Shown here one piece after another: positions 33,001 to 45,940 of a stretch of 64,000 bases of DNA. The notes under the pieces are model-generated. The model was not told where the DNA came from. It saw nothing but the letters and a program-made list of their open reading frames with translations, and did not search any database. Position 1 is the stretch's first letter. Each line of letters begins with the position of its first letter. This stretch comes from Gordius sp. MW1. Lineage: Eukaryota; Nematomorpha; Gordioida; Gordea; Gordiidae. Location: NCBI GenBank assembly GCA_964036665.1, contig OZ038531.1, forward strand, positions 14,260,168-14,324,167, written 5' to 3'. Position numbers and translations under genes: made by a program.

Positions 33001-36000
33001 GATAAAGGTAAAAATTTATCAGAATCAGAAAACTATTTCATAAAATCATGATCGCATAGAGTAGGTTTCAAAAATTAGCCTCACGTTGCGATACAAGCAA
33101 CTAATCGCAACATTAAAACGTTGTCTTTTGTCAAAATGAGAGTTTTCGCTGCTTAAATTCTTTTCGGGAGTCAATCGAGGATAATAGGATTCTCATATTG
33201 GCTTGCTTCTATATATCTTTTCCAGATTTTTCACATAAAAGAATAAAAAAATATTTTTTTTAGAAAATTTTACACATTTTTTTTGCGACCGTATTCATCC
33301 GATGAAAGTTGTCGTTTTCAGACGTGATTTCCATGATAAGTAAAAATTTATCAGAATCAGAAAACTATTTCATTAAAATCATGATCGCATAGAGCAGTTT
33401 TCAAAACATAAACACTCACGCTGCGATACAACCAACTAATCGCAACAATCAAACGTTGTCTTTTGTCAAAATGAGAGTTTTCGCTGCTTAAAAGTTTTTC
33501 TCTGGAGTTAATCGAGGATAATACGATTCTCAAATTAACTTACTTTTATATATTTTATCAAGCTCTTTCACTTGAAAAGCTTGAAAAAAAAATTTTTTTT
33601 CTTAGATAATTTTCACATTTTTTTGTTTTAACCGTATTCATCCGATGAAAGTTGTCGTTTTAAGACGTGATTTCCATGATAAAAAGTAAAAATTTACCAG
33701 AAACAGAAAACTATTTCTAAAATCATGATCGCATAGAGTATGTTTCAAAAATTAGCCTCACGTTGCGATACAAGCAACTAATCGTAACATTAAAACGTTG
33801 TCTTTTGTCAAAATGAGAGTTTTCGCTGCTTAAATTCTTTTCGGGAGTCAATCGAGGATAATAGGATTCTCAAATTGGCTTGCTTCTATATATCTTTTCT
33901 ACCTTTTTCACATAAAAGAATAAAAAATATTTTTTTTCTTAGAAAATTTTTCACATTTTTTTTTCGACCGTATTCATCCGATGAAAGTTGTCGTTTTCAG
34001 ACGTGATTTCCATGATAAGTAAAAATTTATCAGAATCAGAAAACTATTTCTTTCAAATCATGATCGCATAGAGCAGTTTTCAAAAATTAAACAATCATGC
34101 TGAGATACAACCAACTAATCGCAACAATAAAACGTTGTCTTTTGTCAAAATGAGAGTTTTCGCTGCTTAAAAGTTCTTTTCGGGAGTCAACCGAGGATAA
34201 TAGGATTCTCAAATTGGCTTTCTTCTATATATTTTTTCAAGCTCTTTCACATAAAATAACAAAAAAATATATTTTTTAGAAAATTTCACATTTTTTTGTT
34301 TCAACCGTATACATCCGATGAAAGTTGTCGTTTTTAGACGTGATTTTCATGATAAAGGTAAAAATATATCAGAATCAGAAAACTATTTCATAAAATCATG
34401 ATCGCATAGAGTAGGTTTCAAAAATTAGCCTCACGTTGCGATAAAAGCAACTAATCGCAACATTAAAACGTTGTCTTTTGTCAAAATGAGAGTTTTCGCT
34501 GCTTAAATTCTTTTCGGGAGTCAATCGAGGATAATAGGATTCTCAAATTGGCTTGCTTCTATATATCTTTTCCAGATTTTTCACATAAAAGAATAAAAAA
34601 ATATTTTTTTTAGAAAATTTTTCACATTTTTTTTGCGACCGTATTCTTCCGATGAAAGTTGTCGTTTTCAGACGTGATTTCCATGATAAGTAAAAATTTA
34701 TCAGAATCAGAAAACTATTTCTTTAAAATCATGATCGCATAGAGCAGTTTTCAAAACATAAACACTCACGCTGCGATACAACCAACTAATCGCAACAATC
34801 AAACGTTGTCTTTTGTCAAAATGAGAGTTTTCGCTGCTTAAAAGATTTTCTCTGGAGTTAATCGAGGATAATACGATTCTCAAATTAACTTACTTTTATA
34901 TATTTTATCAAGCTCTTTCACTTGAAAAGCTTGAAAAAAAATTTTTTTTCTTAGATAATTTTCACATTTTTTTGTTTTAACCGTATTCATCCGATGAAAG
35001 TTGTCGTTTTAAGACGTGATTTCCATGATAAAAAGTAAAAATTTACCAGAAACAGAAAACTATTTCTTTAAAATCATGATCGCATAGAGTATGTTTCAAA
35101 AATTAGCCTCACGTTGCGATACAAGCAACTAATCGTAACATTAAAACGTTGTCTTTTGTCAAAATGAGAGTTTTCGCTGCTTAAATTCTTTTCGGGAGTC
35201 AATCGAGGATAATAGGATTCTCAAATTGGCTTGCTTCTATATATCTTTTCAAGCTTTTCCACATAAAAGATTAAAAAATATTTTTTTTCTTAGAAAATTT
35301 TTCACATTTTTTTTCGACCGTATTCATCTGATGAAAGTTGTCGTTTTCAGACGTGATTTCCATGATAAGTAAAAATTTATCAGAATCAGAAAACTATTTC
35401 TTTCAAATCATGATCGCATAGAGCAGTTTTCAAAAATTAAACACTCATGCTGCGATACAACCAACTAATCGCAACAATAAAACGTTGTCTTTTGTCAAAA
35501 TGAGAGTTTTCGCTGCTTAAAAGTTCTTTTCGGGAGTCAACCGAGGATAATAGGATTCTCAAATTGGCTTTCTTCTATATATTTTTTCAAGCTCTTTCAC
35601 ATAAAATAACAAAAAAAAATATTTTTTAGAAAATTTCACATTTTTTTGTTTCAACCGTATACATCCGATGAAAGTTGTCGTTTTTAGACGTGATTTCCAT
35701 GATAAAGGTAAAAATTTATCAGAATCAGAAAACTATTTCATAAAATCATGATCGCATAGAGTAGGTTTCAAAAATTAGCCTCACGTTGCGATACAAGCAA
35801 CTAATCGCAACATTAAAACGTTGTCTTTTGTCAAAATGAGAGTTTTCGCTGCTTAAATTCTTTTCGGGAGTCAATCGAGGATAATAGGATTCTCATATTG
35901 GCTTGCTTCTATATATCTTTTCCAGATTTTTCACATAAAAGAATAAAAAAATATTTTTTTTAGAAAATTTTACACATTTTTTTTGCGACCGTATTCATCC

Positions 36001-36484
36001 GATGAAAGTTGTCGTTTTCAGACGTGATTTCCATGATAAGTAAAAATTTATCAGAATCAGAAAACTATTTCATTAAAATCATGATCGCATAGAGCAGTTT
36101 TCAAAACATAAACACTCACGCTGCGATACAACCAACTAATCGCAACAATCAAACGTTGTCTTTTGTCAAAATGAGAGTTTTCGCTGCTTAAAAGTTTTTC
36201 TCTGGAGTTAATCGAGGATAATACGATTCTCAAATTAACTTACTTTTATATATTTTATCAAGCTCTTTCACTTGAAAAGCTTGAAAAAAAAATTTTTTTT
36301 CTTAGATAATTTTCACATTTTTATGTTTTAACCGTATTCATCCGATGAAAGTTGTCGTTTTAAGACGTGATTTCCATGATAAAAAGTAAAAATTTACCAG
36401 AAACAGAAAACTATTTCTAAAATCATGATCGCATAGAGTATGTTTCAAAAATTAGCCTCACGTTGCGATACAAGCAACTAATCG
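27019..36484 (+). repeat. First copy of a 9456-bp tandem segmental duplication
   Basis: This segment recurs at 36475-45940 at an exact offset of 9456 bp (28 monomers). Matching private variants include CATCGGATG at 28236 and 37692 and TTCTTCCG at 34643 and 44099. Only rare single-base differences are visible, such as TTCTTTTCGG near 29106 against TTCTATTCGG near 38562. Confidence 0.92.
30000..36480 (+). repeat. Four-monomer higher-order repeat, 1350-bp period
   Basis: The landmark TTTCAAATCATGATCGC follows type-specific sequence at 30000, 31351, 32701, 34051 and 35401, spacings of 1351, 1350, 1350 and 1350. A second landmark, GTTAATCGAGGATAATACG, occurs at 30816, 32157, 33507, 34857 and 36207. 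Four monomer subtypes alternate: GGCTTTCTTC with AACAAAAAAATAT; GGCTTGCTTC with TTTTCCAGAT; TTAACTTACTTTT with AAGCTT; and GGCTTGCTTC with TTCAAGCTTTTTCAC. Copies of one subtype in neighbouring repeats are nearly identical, while subtypes differ clearly. Confidence 0.9.
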
Positions 36485-39400
36485 CAACAATAAAACGTTG
36501 TCTTTTGTCAAAATGAGAGTTTTCGCTGCTTAAAAGTTCTTTTCGGGAGTCAACCGAGGATAATAGGATTCTCAAATTGGCTTTCTTCTATATATTTTTT
36601 CAAGCTCTTTCACATAAAATAACAAAAAAATATATTTTTTAGAAAATTTCACATTTTTTTGTTTCAACCGTATTCATCCGATGAAAGTTGTCGTTTTAAA
36701 ACGTGATTTCCATGATAAAAAGTAAAAAATTTACCAGAAACAGAAAACTATTTCTTTAAAATTTTGATCGCATAGAGTATGTTTCAAAAATTAGCCTCAC
36801 GTTGCGATACAAGCAACTAATCGTAACGTTAAAACGTTGTCTTTTGTCAAAATGAGGGTTTTTGCTGCTTAAATTCTTTTCGGGAGTCAATCGAGGATAA
36901 TAGGATTCTCAAATTGGCTTGCTTCTATATATCTTTTCAAGCTTTTTCACATAAAAGAATAAAAAATATTTTTTTTCTTAGAAAATTTTTCACATTTTTT
37001 TTGCGACCGTATTCATCCGATGAAAGTTGTCGTTTTCAGACGTGATTTCCATGATAAGTAAAAATTTATCAGAATCAGAAAACGATTTCTTTAAAATCAT
37101 GATCGCATAGAGCAGTTTTCAAAATATAAACACTCACGCTGCGATACAACCAACTAATCGCAACAATCAAACGTTGTCTTTTGTCAAAATGAGAGTTTTC
37201 GCTGCTTAAAAGTTTTTTTCGGGAGTTAATCGAGGATAATACGATTCTCAAATTAACTTACTTTTATATATTTTATCAAGCTCTTTCACTTGAAAAGCTT
37301 GAAAAAAAGTTTTTTTTCTTAGATAATTTTCACATTTTTTTGTTTTAACCGTATTCATCCGATAAAAGTTGTAGTTTTAAGACGTGATTTCCATGATAAA
37401 AAGTAAAAATTTACCAGAAACAGAAAACTATTTCTTTAAAATCATGATCGCATAGAGTATGTTTCAAAAATTAGCCTCACGTTGCGATACAAGCAACTAA
37501 TCGTAACATTAAAACGTTGTCTTTTGTCAAAATGAGAGTTTTCGCTGCTTAAATTCTTTTCGGGAGTCAATCGAGGATAATAGGATTCTCAAATTGGCTT
37601 GCTTCTATATATCTTCTCAAGCTTTTTCACATAAAAGAATAAAAAATATTTTTTTTCTTAGAAAATTTTTCACATTTTTTTTTCGACCGTATTCATCGGA
37701 TGAAAGTTGTCGTTTTCAGACGTGATTTCCATGATAAGAAAAAATTTATCAGAATCAGAAAACTATTTCTTTCAAATCATGATCGCATAGAGCAGTTTTC
37801 AAAAATTAAACACTCATGCTGCGATACAACCAACTAATCGCAACAATAAAACGTTGTCTTTTGTCAAAATGAGAGTTATCGCTGCTTAAAAGTTCTTTTC
37901 GGGAGTCAACCGAGGATAATAAGATTCTTAAATTGGCTTTCTTCTATATATTTTTTCAAGCTCTTTCACATAAAATAACAAAAAAATATATTTTTTAGAA
38001 AATTTCACATTTTTTTGTTTCAACCGTATACATCCGATGAAAGTTGTCGTTTTTAGACGTGATTTCCATGATAAAGGTAAAAATTTATCAGAATCATAAA
38101 ACTATTTCATAAAATCATGATCGCATAGAGTAGGTTTCAAAAATTAGCCTCACGTTGCGATACAAGCAACTAATCGCAACATTAAAACGCTGTCTTTTGT
38201 CAAAATGAGAGTTTTTGCTGCTTAAATTCTTTTCGGGAGTCAATCGAGGATAATAGGATTCTCAAATTGGCTTGCTTCTATATATCTTTTTTAGCTTTTT
38301 CACATAAAAAAATAAAAAATATTTTTTTTCTTAGAAAATTTTTCACATTTTTTTTGCGACCGTATTCATCCGATGAAAGTTGGCGTTTTCAGACGTGATT
38401 TCCATGATAAGTAAAAATTTATCAGAATCAGAAAACTATTTCTTTCAAATCATGATCGCATAGAGCAGTTTTCAAAAATTAAACACTCACGCTGCGATAC
38501 AACCAACTAAACACAACAATAAAACGTTGCCTTTTGTCAAAATGAGAGTTTTCGCTGCTTAAATTCTATTCGGGAGTCAATCGAGGATAATAGGATTCTC
38601 AAATTGGCTTGCTTCTATATATCTTTTCAACCTTTTTCACATAAAAGAATAAAAAATATTTTTTTTCTTAGAAAATTTTTCACATTTTTTTTGCGACCGT
38701 ATTCATCCGATGAAAGTTGTCGTTTTCAGACGTGATTTCCATGATAAGTAAAAATTTATCAGAATCAGAAAACTATTTCTTTAAAATCATGATCGCATAG
38801 AGTATGTTTCAAAAATTAGCCTCACGTTGCGATACAACCAACTAATCGCAACAATCAAACGTTGTCTTTTGTCAAAATGAGAGTTTTCGCTGCTTAAAAG
38901 TTTTTTTCGGGAGTTAATCGAGGATAATACGATTCTCAAATTAACTTACTTTTATATATTTTATCAAGCTCTTTCACTTGAAAAGCTTGAAAAAATTTTT
39001 TTTTTTCTTAGATAATTTTCACATTTTTTTATTTTAACCGTATTCATCCGATAAAAGTTGTAGTTTTAAGACGTGATTTCCATGATAAAAAGTAAAAATT
39101 TACCAGAAACAGAAAACTATTTCTTTAAAATCATGATCGCATAGAGTATGTTTCAAAAATTAGCCTCACGTTGCGATACAAGCAACTAATCGTAACATTA
39201 AAACGTTGTCTTTTGTCAAAATGAGAGTTTTCGCTGCTTAAATTCTTTTCGGGAGTCAATCGAGGATAATAGGATTCTCAAATTGGCTTGCTTCTATATA
39301 TCTTTTCAAGTTTTTCACATAAAAGAATAAAAAATATTTTTTTTCTTAGAAACCTTTAACATTTTTTTTCGACCGTATTCATCCGATAAAAGTTGTCGTT

Positions 39401-42400
39401 TTCAGACGTGATTTCCATGATAAGTAAAAATTTATCAGAATCAGAAAACTATTTCTTTCAAATCATGATCGCATAGAGCAGTTTTCAAAAATTAAACACT
39501 CATGCTGCGATACAACCAACTAATCGCAACAATAAAACGTTGTCTTTTGTCAAAATGAGAGTTTTCGCTGCTTAAAAGTTCTTTTCGGGAGTCAACCGAG
39601 GATAATAGGATTCTCAAATTGGCTTTCTTCTATATATTTTTTCAAGCTCTTTCACATAAAATAACAAAAAAATATATTTTTTAGAAAATTTCACATTTTT
39701 TTGTTTCAACCGTATACATCCGATGAAAGTTGTCGTTTTTTGACGTGATTTCCATGATAAAGGTAAAAATTTATCAGAATCAGAAAACTATTTCATAAAA
39801 TCATGATCGCATAGAGTAGGTTTCAAAAATTAGCCTCACGTTGCGATACAAGCAACTAATCGCAACATTAAAACGTTGTCTTTTGTCAAAATGAGAGTTT
39901 TCGCTGCTTAAATTCTTTTCGGGAGTCAATCGAGGATAATAGGATTCTCAAATTGGCTTGCTTCTATATATCTTTTCCAGATTTTTCACATAAAAGAATA
40001 AAAAAATATTTTTTTTAGAAAATTTTTCACATTTTTTTTGCGACCGTATTCATCCGATGAAAGTTGTCGTTTTCAGACGTGATTTCCATGATAAGTAAAA
40101 ATTTATCAGAATCAGAAAACTATTTCTTTAAAATCATGATCGCATAGAGCAGTTTTCAAAACATAAACACTCACGCTGCGATACAACCAACTAATCGCAA
40201 CAATCAAACGTTGTCTTTTGTCAAAATGAGAGTTTTCGCTGCTTAAAGGTTTTTCTCTGAAGTTAATCGAGGATAATACGATTCTCAAATTAACTTACTT
40301 TTATATATTTTATCAAGCTCTTTCACTTAAAAAGCTTTAAAAAAAATTTTTTTTTCTTAGATAATTTTCACATTTTTTTGTTTTAACCGTATTCATCCGA
40401 TGAAAGTTGTCGTTTTAAGACGTGATTTCCATGATAAAAAGTAAAAATTTACCAGAAACAGAAAACTATTTCTTTAAAATCATGATCGCATAGAGTATGT
40501 TTGAAAATTAGCCTCACGTTGCGATACAAGCAACTAATCGTAACATTAAAACATTGTCTTTTGTCAAAATGAGAGTTTTCGCTACTTAAATTCTTTTCGG
40601 GAGTCAATCGAGGATAATAGGATTCTCAAATTGGCTTGCTTCTATATATCTTTTCAAGCTTTTTCACATAAAAGAATAAAAAATATTTTTTTTCTTAGAA
40701 AATTTTTCACATTTTTTTTTCGACCGTATTCATCCGATGAAAGTTGTCGTTTTCAGACGTGATTTCCATGATAAGTAAAAATTTATCAGAATCAGAAAAC
40801 TATTTCTTTCAAATCATGATCGCATAGAGCAGTTTTCAAAAATTAAACACTCATGCTGCGATACAACCAACTAATCGCAACAATAAAACGTTGTCTTTTG
40901 TCAAAATGAGAGTTTTCGCTGCTTAAAAGTTCTTTTCGGGAGTCAACCGAGGATAATAGGACTCTCAAATTGGCTTTCTTCTATATATTTTTTCAAGCTC
41001 TTTCACATAAAATAACAAAAAAATATATTTTTTAGAAAATTTCACATTTTTTTGTTTCAAACGTATACATCCGATGAAAGTTGTCGTTTTTAGACGTGAT
41101 TTCCATGATAAAGGTAAAAATATATCAGAATCAGAAAACTATTTCATAAAATCATGATCGCATAGAGTAGGTTTCAAAAATTAGCCTCACGTTGCGATAC
41201 AAGAACCTAATCGCAACATTAAAACGTTGTCTTTTGTCAAAATGAGAGTTTTCGCTGCTTAAATTCTTTTCGGGAGTCAATCGAGGATAATAGGATTCTC
41301 AAATTGGCTTGCTTCTATATATCTTTTCCAGATTTTTCACATAAAAGAATAAAAAAATATTTTTTTTAGAAAATTTTTCACATTTTTTTTGCGACCGTAT
41401 TCATCCGATGAAAGTTGTCGTTTTCAGACGTGATTTCCATGATAAGTAAAAATTTATCAGAATCAGAAAACTATTTCTTTAAAATCATGATCGCATAGAG
41501 CAGTTTTCAAAACATAAACACTCACGCTGCGATACAACCAACTAATCGCAACAATCAAACGTTGTCTTTTGTCAAAATGAGAGTTTTCGCTGCTTAAAAG
41601 TTTTTCTTTGGAGTTAATCGAGGATAATACGATTCTCAAATTAACTTACTTTTATATATTTTATCAAGCTCTTTCACTTAAAAAGCTTTAAAAAAAAATT
41701 TTTTTTCTTAGATAATTTTCACATTTTTTTGTTTTAACCGTATTCATCCGATGAAAGTTGTCGTTTTAAGACGTGATTTCCATGATAAAAAGTAAAAATT
41801 TACCAGAAACAGAAAACTATTTCTTTAAAATCATGATCGCATAGAGTATGTTTGAAAATTAGCCTCACGTTGCGATACAAGCAACTAATCGTAACATTAA
41901 AACGTTGTCTTTTGTCAAAATGAGAGTTTTCGCTACTTAAATTCTTTTCGGGAGTCAATCGAGGATAATAGGATTCTCAAATTGGCTTGCTTCTATATAT
42001 CTTTTCAAGCTTTTTCACATAAAAGAATAAAAAATATTTTTTTTCTTAGAAAATTTTTAACATTTTTTTTTGACCGTATTCATCCGATGAAAGTTGTCGT
42101 TTTCAGACGTGATTTCCATGATAAGTAAAAATTTATCAGAATCAGAAAACTATTTCTTTCAAATCATGATCGCATAGAGCAGTTTTCAAAAATTAAACAC
42201 TCATGCTGCGATACAACCAACTAATCGCAACAATAAAACGTTGTCTTTTGTCAAAATGAGAGTTTTCGCTGCTTAAAAGTTCTTTTCGGGAGTCAACCGA
42301 GGATAATAGGATTCTCAAATTGGCTTTCTTCTATATATTTTTTCAAGCTCTTTCACATAAAATAACAAAAAAATATATTTTTTAGAAAATTTCACATTTT

Positions 42401-45400
42401 TTTGTTTCAACCGTATACCTCCGATGAAAGTTGTCGTTTTTAGACGTGATTTCCATGATAAAGGTAAAAATTTATCAGAATCAGAAAACTATTTCATAAA
42501 ATCATGATCGCATAGAGTAGGTTTCAAAAATTAGCCTCACGTTGCGATACAAGCAACTAATCGCAACATTAAAACGTTGTCTTTTGTCAAAATGAGAGTT
42601 TTCGCTGCTTAAATTCTTTTCGGGAGTCAATCGAGGATAATAGGATTCTCATATTGGCTTGCTTCTATATATCTTTTCCAGATTTTTCACATAAAAGAAT
42701 AAAAAAATATTTTTTTTAGAAAATTTTACACATTTTTTTTGCGACCGTATTCATCCGATGAAAGTTGTCGTTTTCAGACGTGATTTCCATGATAAGTAAA
42801 AATTTATCAGAATCAGAAAACTATTTCATTAAAATCATGATCGCATAGAGCAGTTTTCAAAACATAAACACTCACGCTGCGATACAACCAACTAATCGCA
42901 ACAATCAAACGTTGTCTTTTGTCAAAATGAGAGTTTTCGCTGCTTAAAAGTTTTTCTCTGGAGTTAATCGAGGATAATACGATTCTCAAATTAACTTACT
43001 TTTATATATTTTATCAAGCTCTTTCACTTGAAAAGCTTGAAAAAAAAATTTTTTTTCTTAGATAATTTTCACATTTTTTTGTTTTAACCGTATTCATCCG
43101 ATGAAAGTTGTCGTTTTAAGACGTGATTTCCATGATAAAAAGTAAAAATTTACCAGAAACAGAAAACTATTTCTAAAATCATGATCGCATAGAGTATGTT
43201 TCAAAAATTAGCCTCACGTTGCGATACAAGCAACTAATCGTAACATTAAAACGTTGTCTTTTGTCAAAATGAGAGTTTTCGCTGCTTAAATTCTTTTCGG
43301 GAGTCAATCGAGGATAATAGGATTCTCAAATTGGCTTGCTTCTATATATCTTTTCTACCTTTTTCACATAAAAGAATAAAAAATATTTTTTTTCTTAGAA
43401 AATTTTTCACATTTTTTTTTCGACCGTATTCATCCGATGAAAGTTGTCGTTTTCAGACGTGATTTCCATGATAAGTAAAAATTTATCAGAATCAGAAAAC
43501 TATTTCTTTCAAATCATGATCGCATAGAGCAGTTTTCAAAAATTAAACAATCATGCTGAGATACAACCAACTAATCGCAACAATAAAACGTTGTCTTTTG
43601 TCAAAATGAGAGTTTTCGCTGCTTAAAAGTTCTTTTCGGGAGTCAACCGAGGATAATAGGATTCTCAAATTGGCTTTCTTCTATATATTTTTTCAAGCTC
43701 TTTCACATAAAATAACAAAAAAATATATTTTTTAGAAAATTTCACATTTTTTTGTTTCAACCGTATACATCCGATGAAAGTTGTCGTTTTTAGACGTGAT
43801 TTTCATGATAAAGGTAAAAATATATCAGAATCAGAAAACTATTTCATAAAATCATGATCGCATAGAGTAGGTTTCAAAAATTAGCCTCACGTTGCGATAA
43901 AAGCAACTAATCGCAACATTAAAACGTTGTCTTTTGTCAAAATGAGAGTTTTCGCTGCTTAAATTCTTTTCGGGAGTCAATCGAGGATAATAGGATTCTC
44001 AAATTGGCTTGCTTCTATATATCTTTTCCAGATTTTTCACATAAAAGAATAAAAAAATATTTTTTTTAGAAAATTTTTCACATTTTTTTTGCGACCGTAT
44101 TCTTCCGATGAAAGTTGTCGTTTTCAGACGTGATTTCCATGATAAGTAAAAATTTATCAGAATCAGAAAACTATTTCTTTAAAATCATGATCGCATAGAG
44201 CAGTTTTCAAAACATAAACACTCACGCTGCGATACAACCAACTAATCGCAACAATCAAACGTTGTCTTTTGTCAAAATGAGAGTTTTCGCTGCTTAAAAG
44301 ATTTTCTCTGGAGTTAATCGAGGATAATACGATTCTCAAATTAACTTACTTTTATATATTTTATCAAGCTCTTTCACTTGAAAAGCTTGAAAAAAAATTT
44401 TTTTTCTTAGATAATTTTCACATTTTTTTGTTTTAACCGTATTCATCCGATGAAAGTTGTCGTTTTAAGACGTGATTTCCATGATAAAAAGTAAAAATTT
44501 ACCAGAAACAGAAAACTATTTCTTTAAAATCATGATCGCATAGAGTATGTTTCAAAAATTAGCCTCACGTTGCGATACAAGCAACTAATCGTAACATTAA
44601 AACGTTGTCTTTTGTCAAAATGAGAGTTTTCGCTGCTTAAATTCTTTTCGGGAGTCAATCGAGGATAATAGGATTCTCAAATTGGCTTGCTTCTATATAT
44701 CTTTTCAAGCTTTTCCACATAAAAGATTAAAAAATATTTTTTTTCTTAGAAAATTTTTCACATTTTTTTTCGACCGTATTCATCTGATGAAAGTTGTCGT
44801 TTTCAGACGTGATTTCCATGATAAGTAAAAATTTATCAGAATCAGAAAACTATTTCTTTCAAATCATGATCGCATAGAGCAGTTTTCAAAAATTAAACAC
44901 TCATGCTGCGATACAACCAACTAATCGCAACAATAAAACGTTGTCTTTTGTCAAAATGAGAGTTTTCGCTGCTTAAAAGTTCTTTTCGGGAGTCAACCGA
45001 GGATAATAGGATTCTCAAATTGGCTTTCTTCTATATATTTTTTCAAGCTCTTTCACATAAAATAACAAAAAAAAATATTTTTTAGAAAATTTCACATTTT
45101 TTTGTTTCAACCGTATACATCCGATGAAAGTTGTCGTTTTTAGACGTGATTTCCATGATAAAGGTAAAAATTTATCAGAATCAGAAAACTATTTCATAAA
45201 ATCATGATCGCATAGAGTAGGTTTCAAAAATTAGCCTCACGTTGCGATACAAGCAACTAATCGCAACATTAAAACGTTGTCTTTTGTCAAAATGAGAGTT
45301 TTCGCTGCTTAAATTCTTTTCGGGAGTCAATCGAGGATAATAGGATTCTCATATTGGCTTGCTTCTATATATCTTTTCCAGATTTTTCACATAAAAGAAT

Positions 45401-45940
45401 AAAAAAATATTTTTTTTAGAAAATTTTACACATTTTTTTTGCGACCGTATTCATCCGATGAAAGTTGTCGTTTTCAGACGTGATTTCCATGATAAGTAAA
45501 AATTTATCAGAATCAGAAAACTATTTCATTAAAATCATGATCGCATAGAGCAGTTTTCAAAACATAAACACTCACGCTGCGATACAACCAACTAATCGCA
45601 ACAATCAAACGTTGTCTTTTGTCAAAATGAGAGTTTTCGCTGCTTAAAAGTTTTTCTCTGGAGTTAATCGAGGATAATACGATTCTCAAATTAACTTACT
45701 TTTATATATTTTATCAAGCTCTTTCACTTGAAAAGCTTGAAAAAAAAATTTTTTTTCTTAGATAATTTTCACATTTTTATGTTTTAACCGTATTCATCCG
45801 ATGAAAGTTGTCGTTTTAAGACGTGATTTCCATGATAAAAAGTAAAAATTTACCAGAAACAGAAAACTATTTCTAAAATCATGATCGCATAGAGTATGTT
45901 TCAAAAATTAGCCTCACGTTGCGATACAAGCAACTAATCG
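36475..45940 (+). repeat. Second copy of the 9456-bp duplication
   Basis: This begins at the junction CAACTAATCG (36475-36484), which is shared by the end of one monomer subtype and the start of another. Left of it the sequence follows the copy-1 end, and right of it the copy-1 start. Confidence 0.92.
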
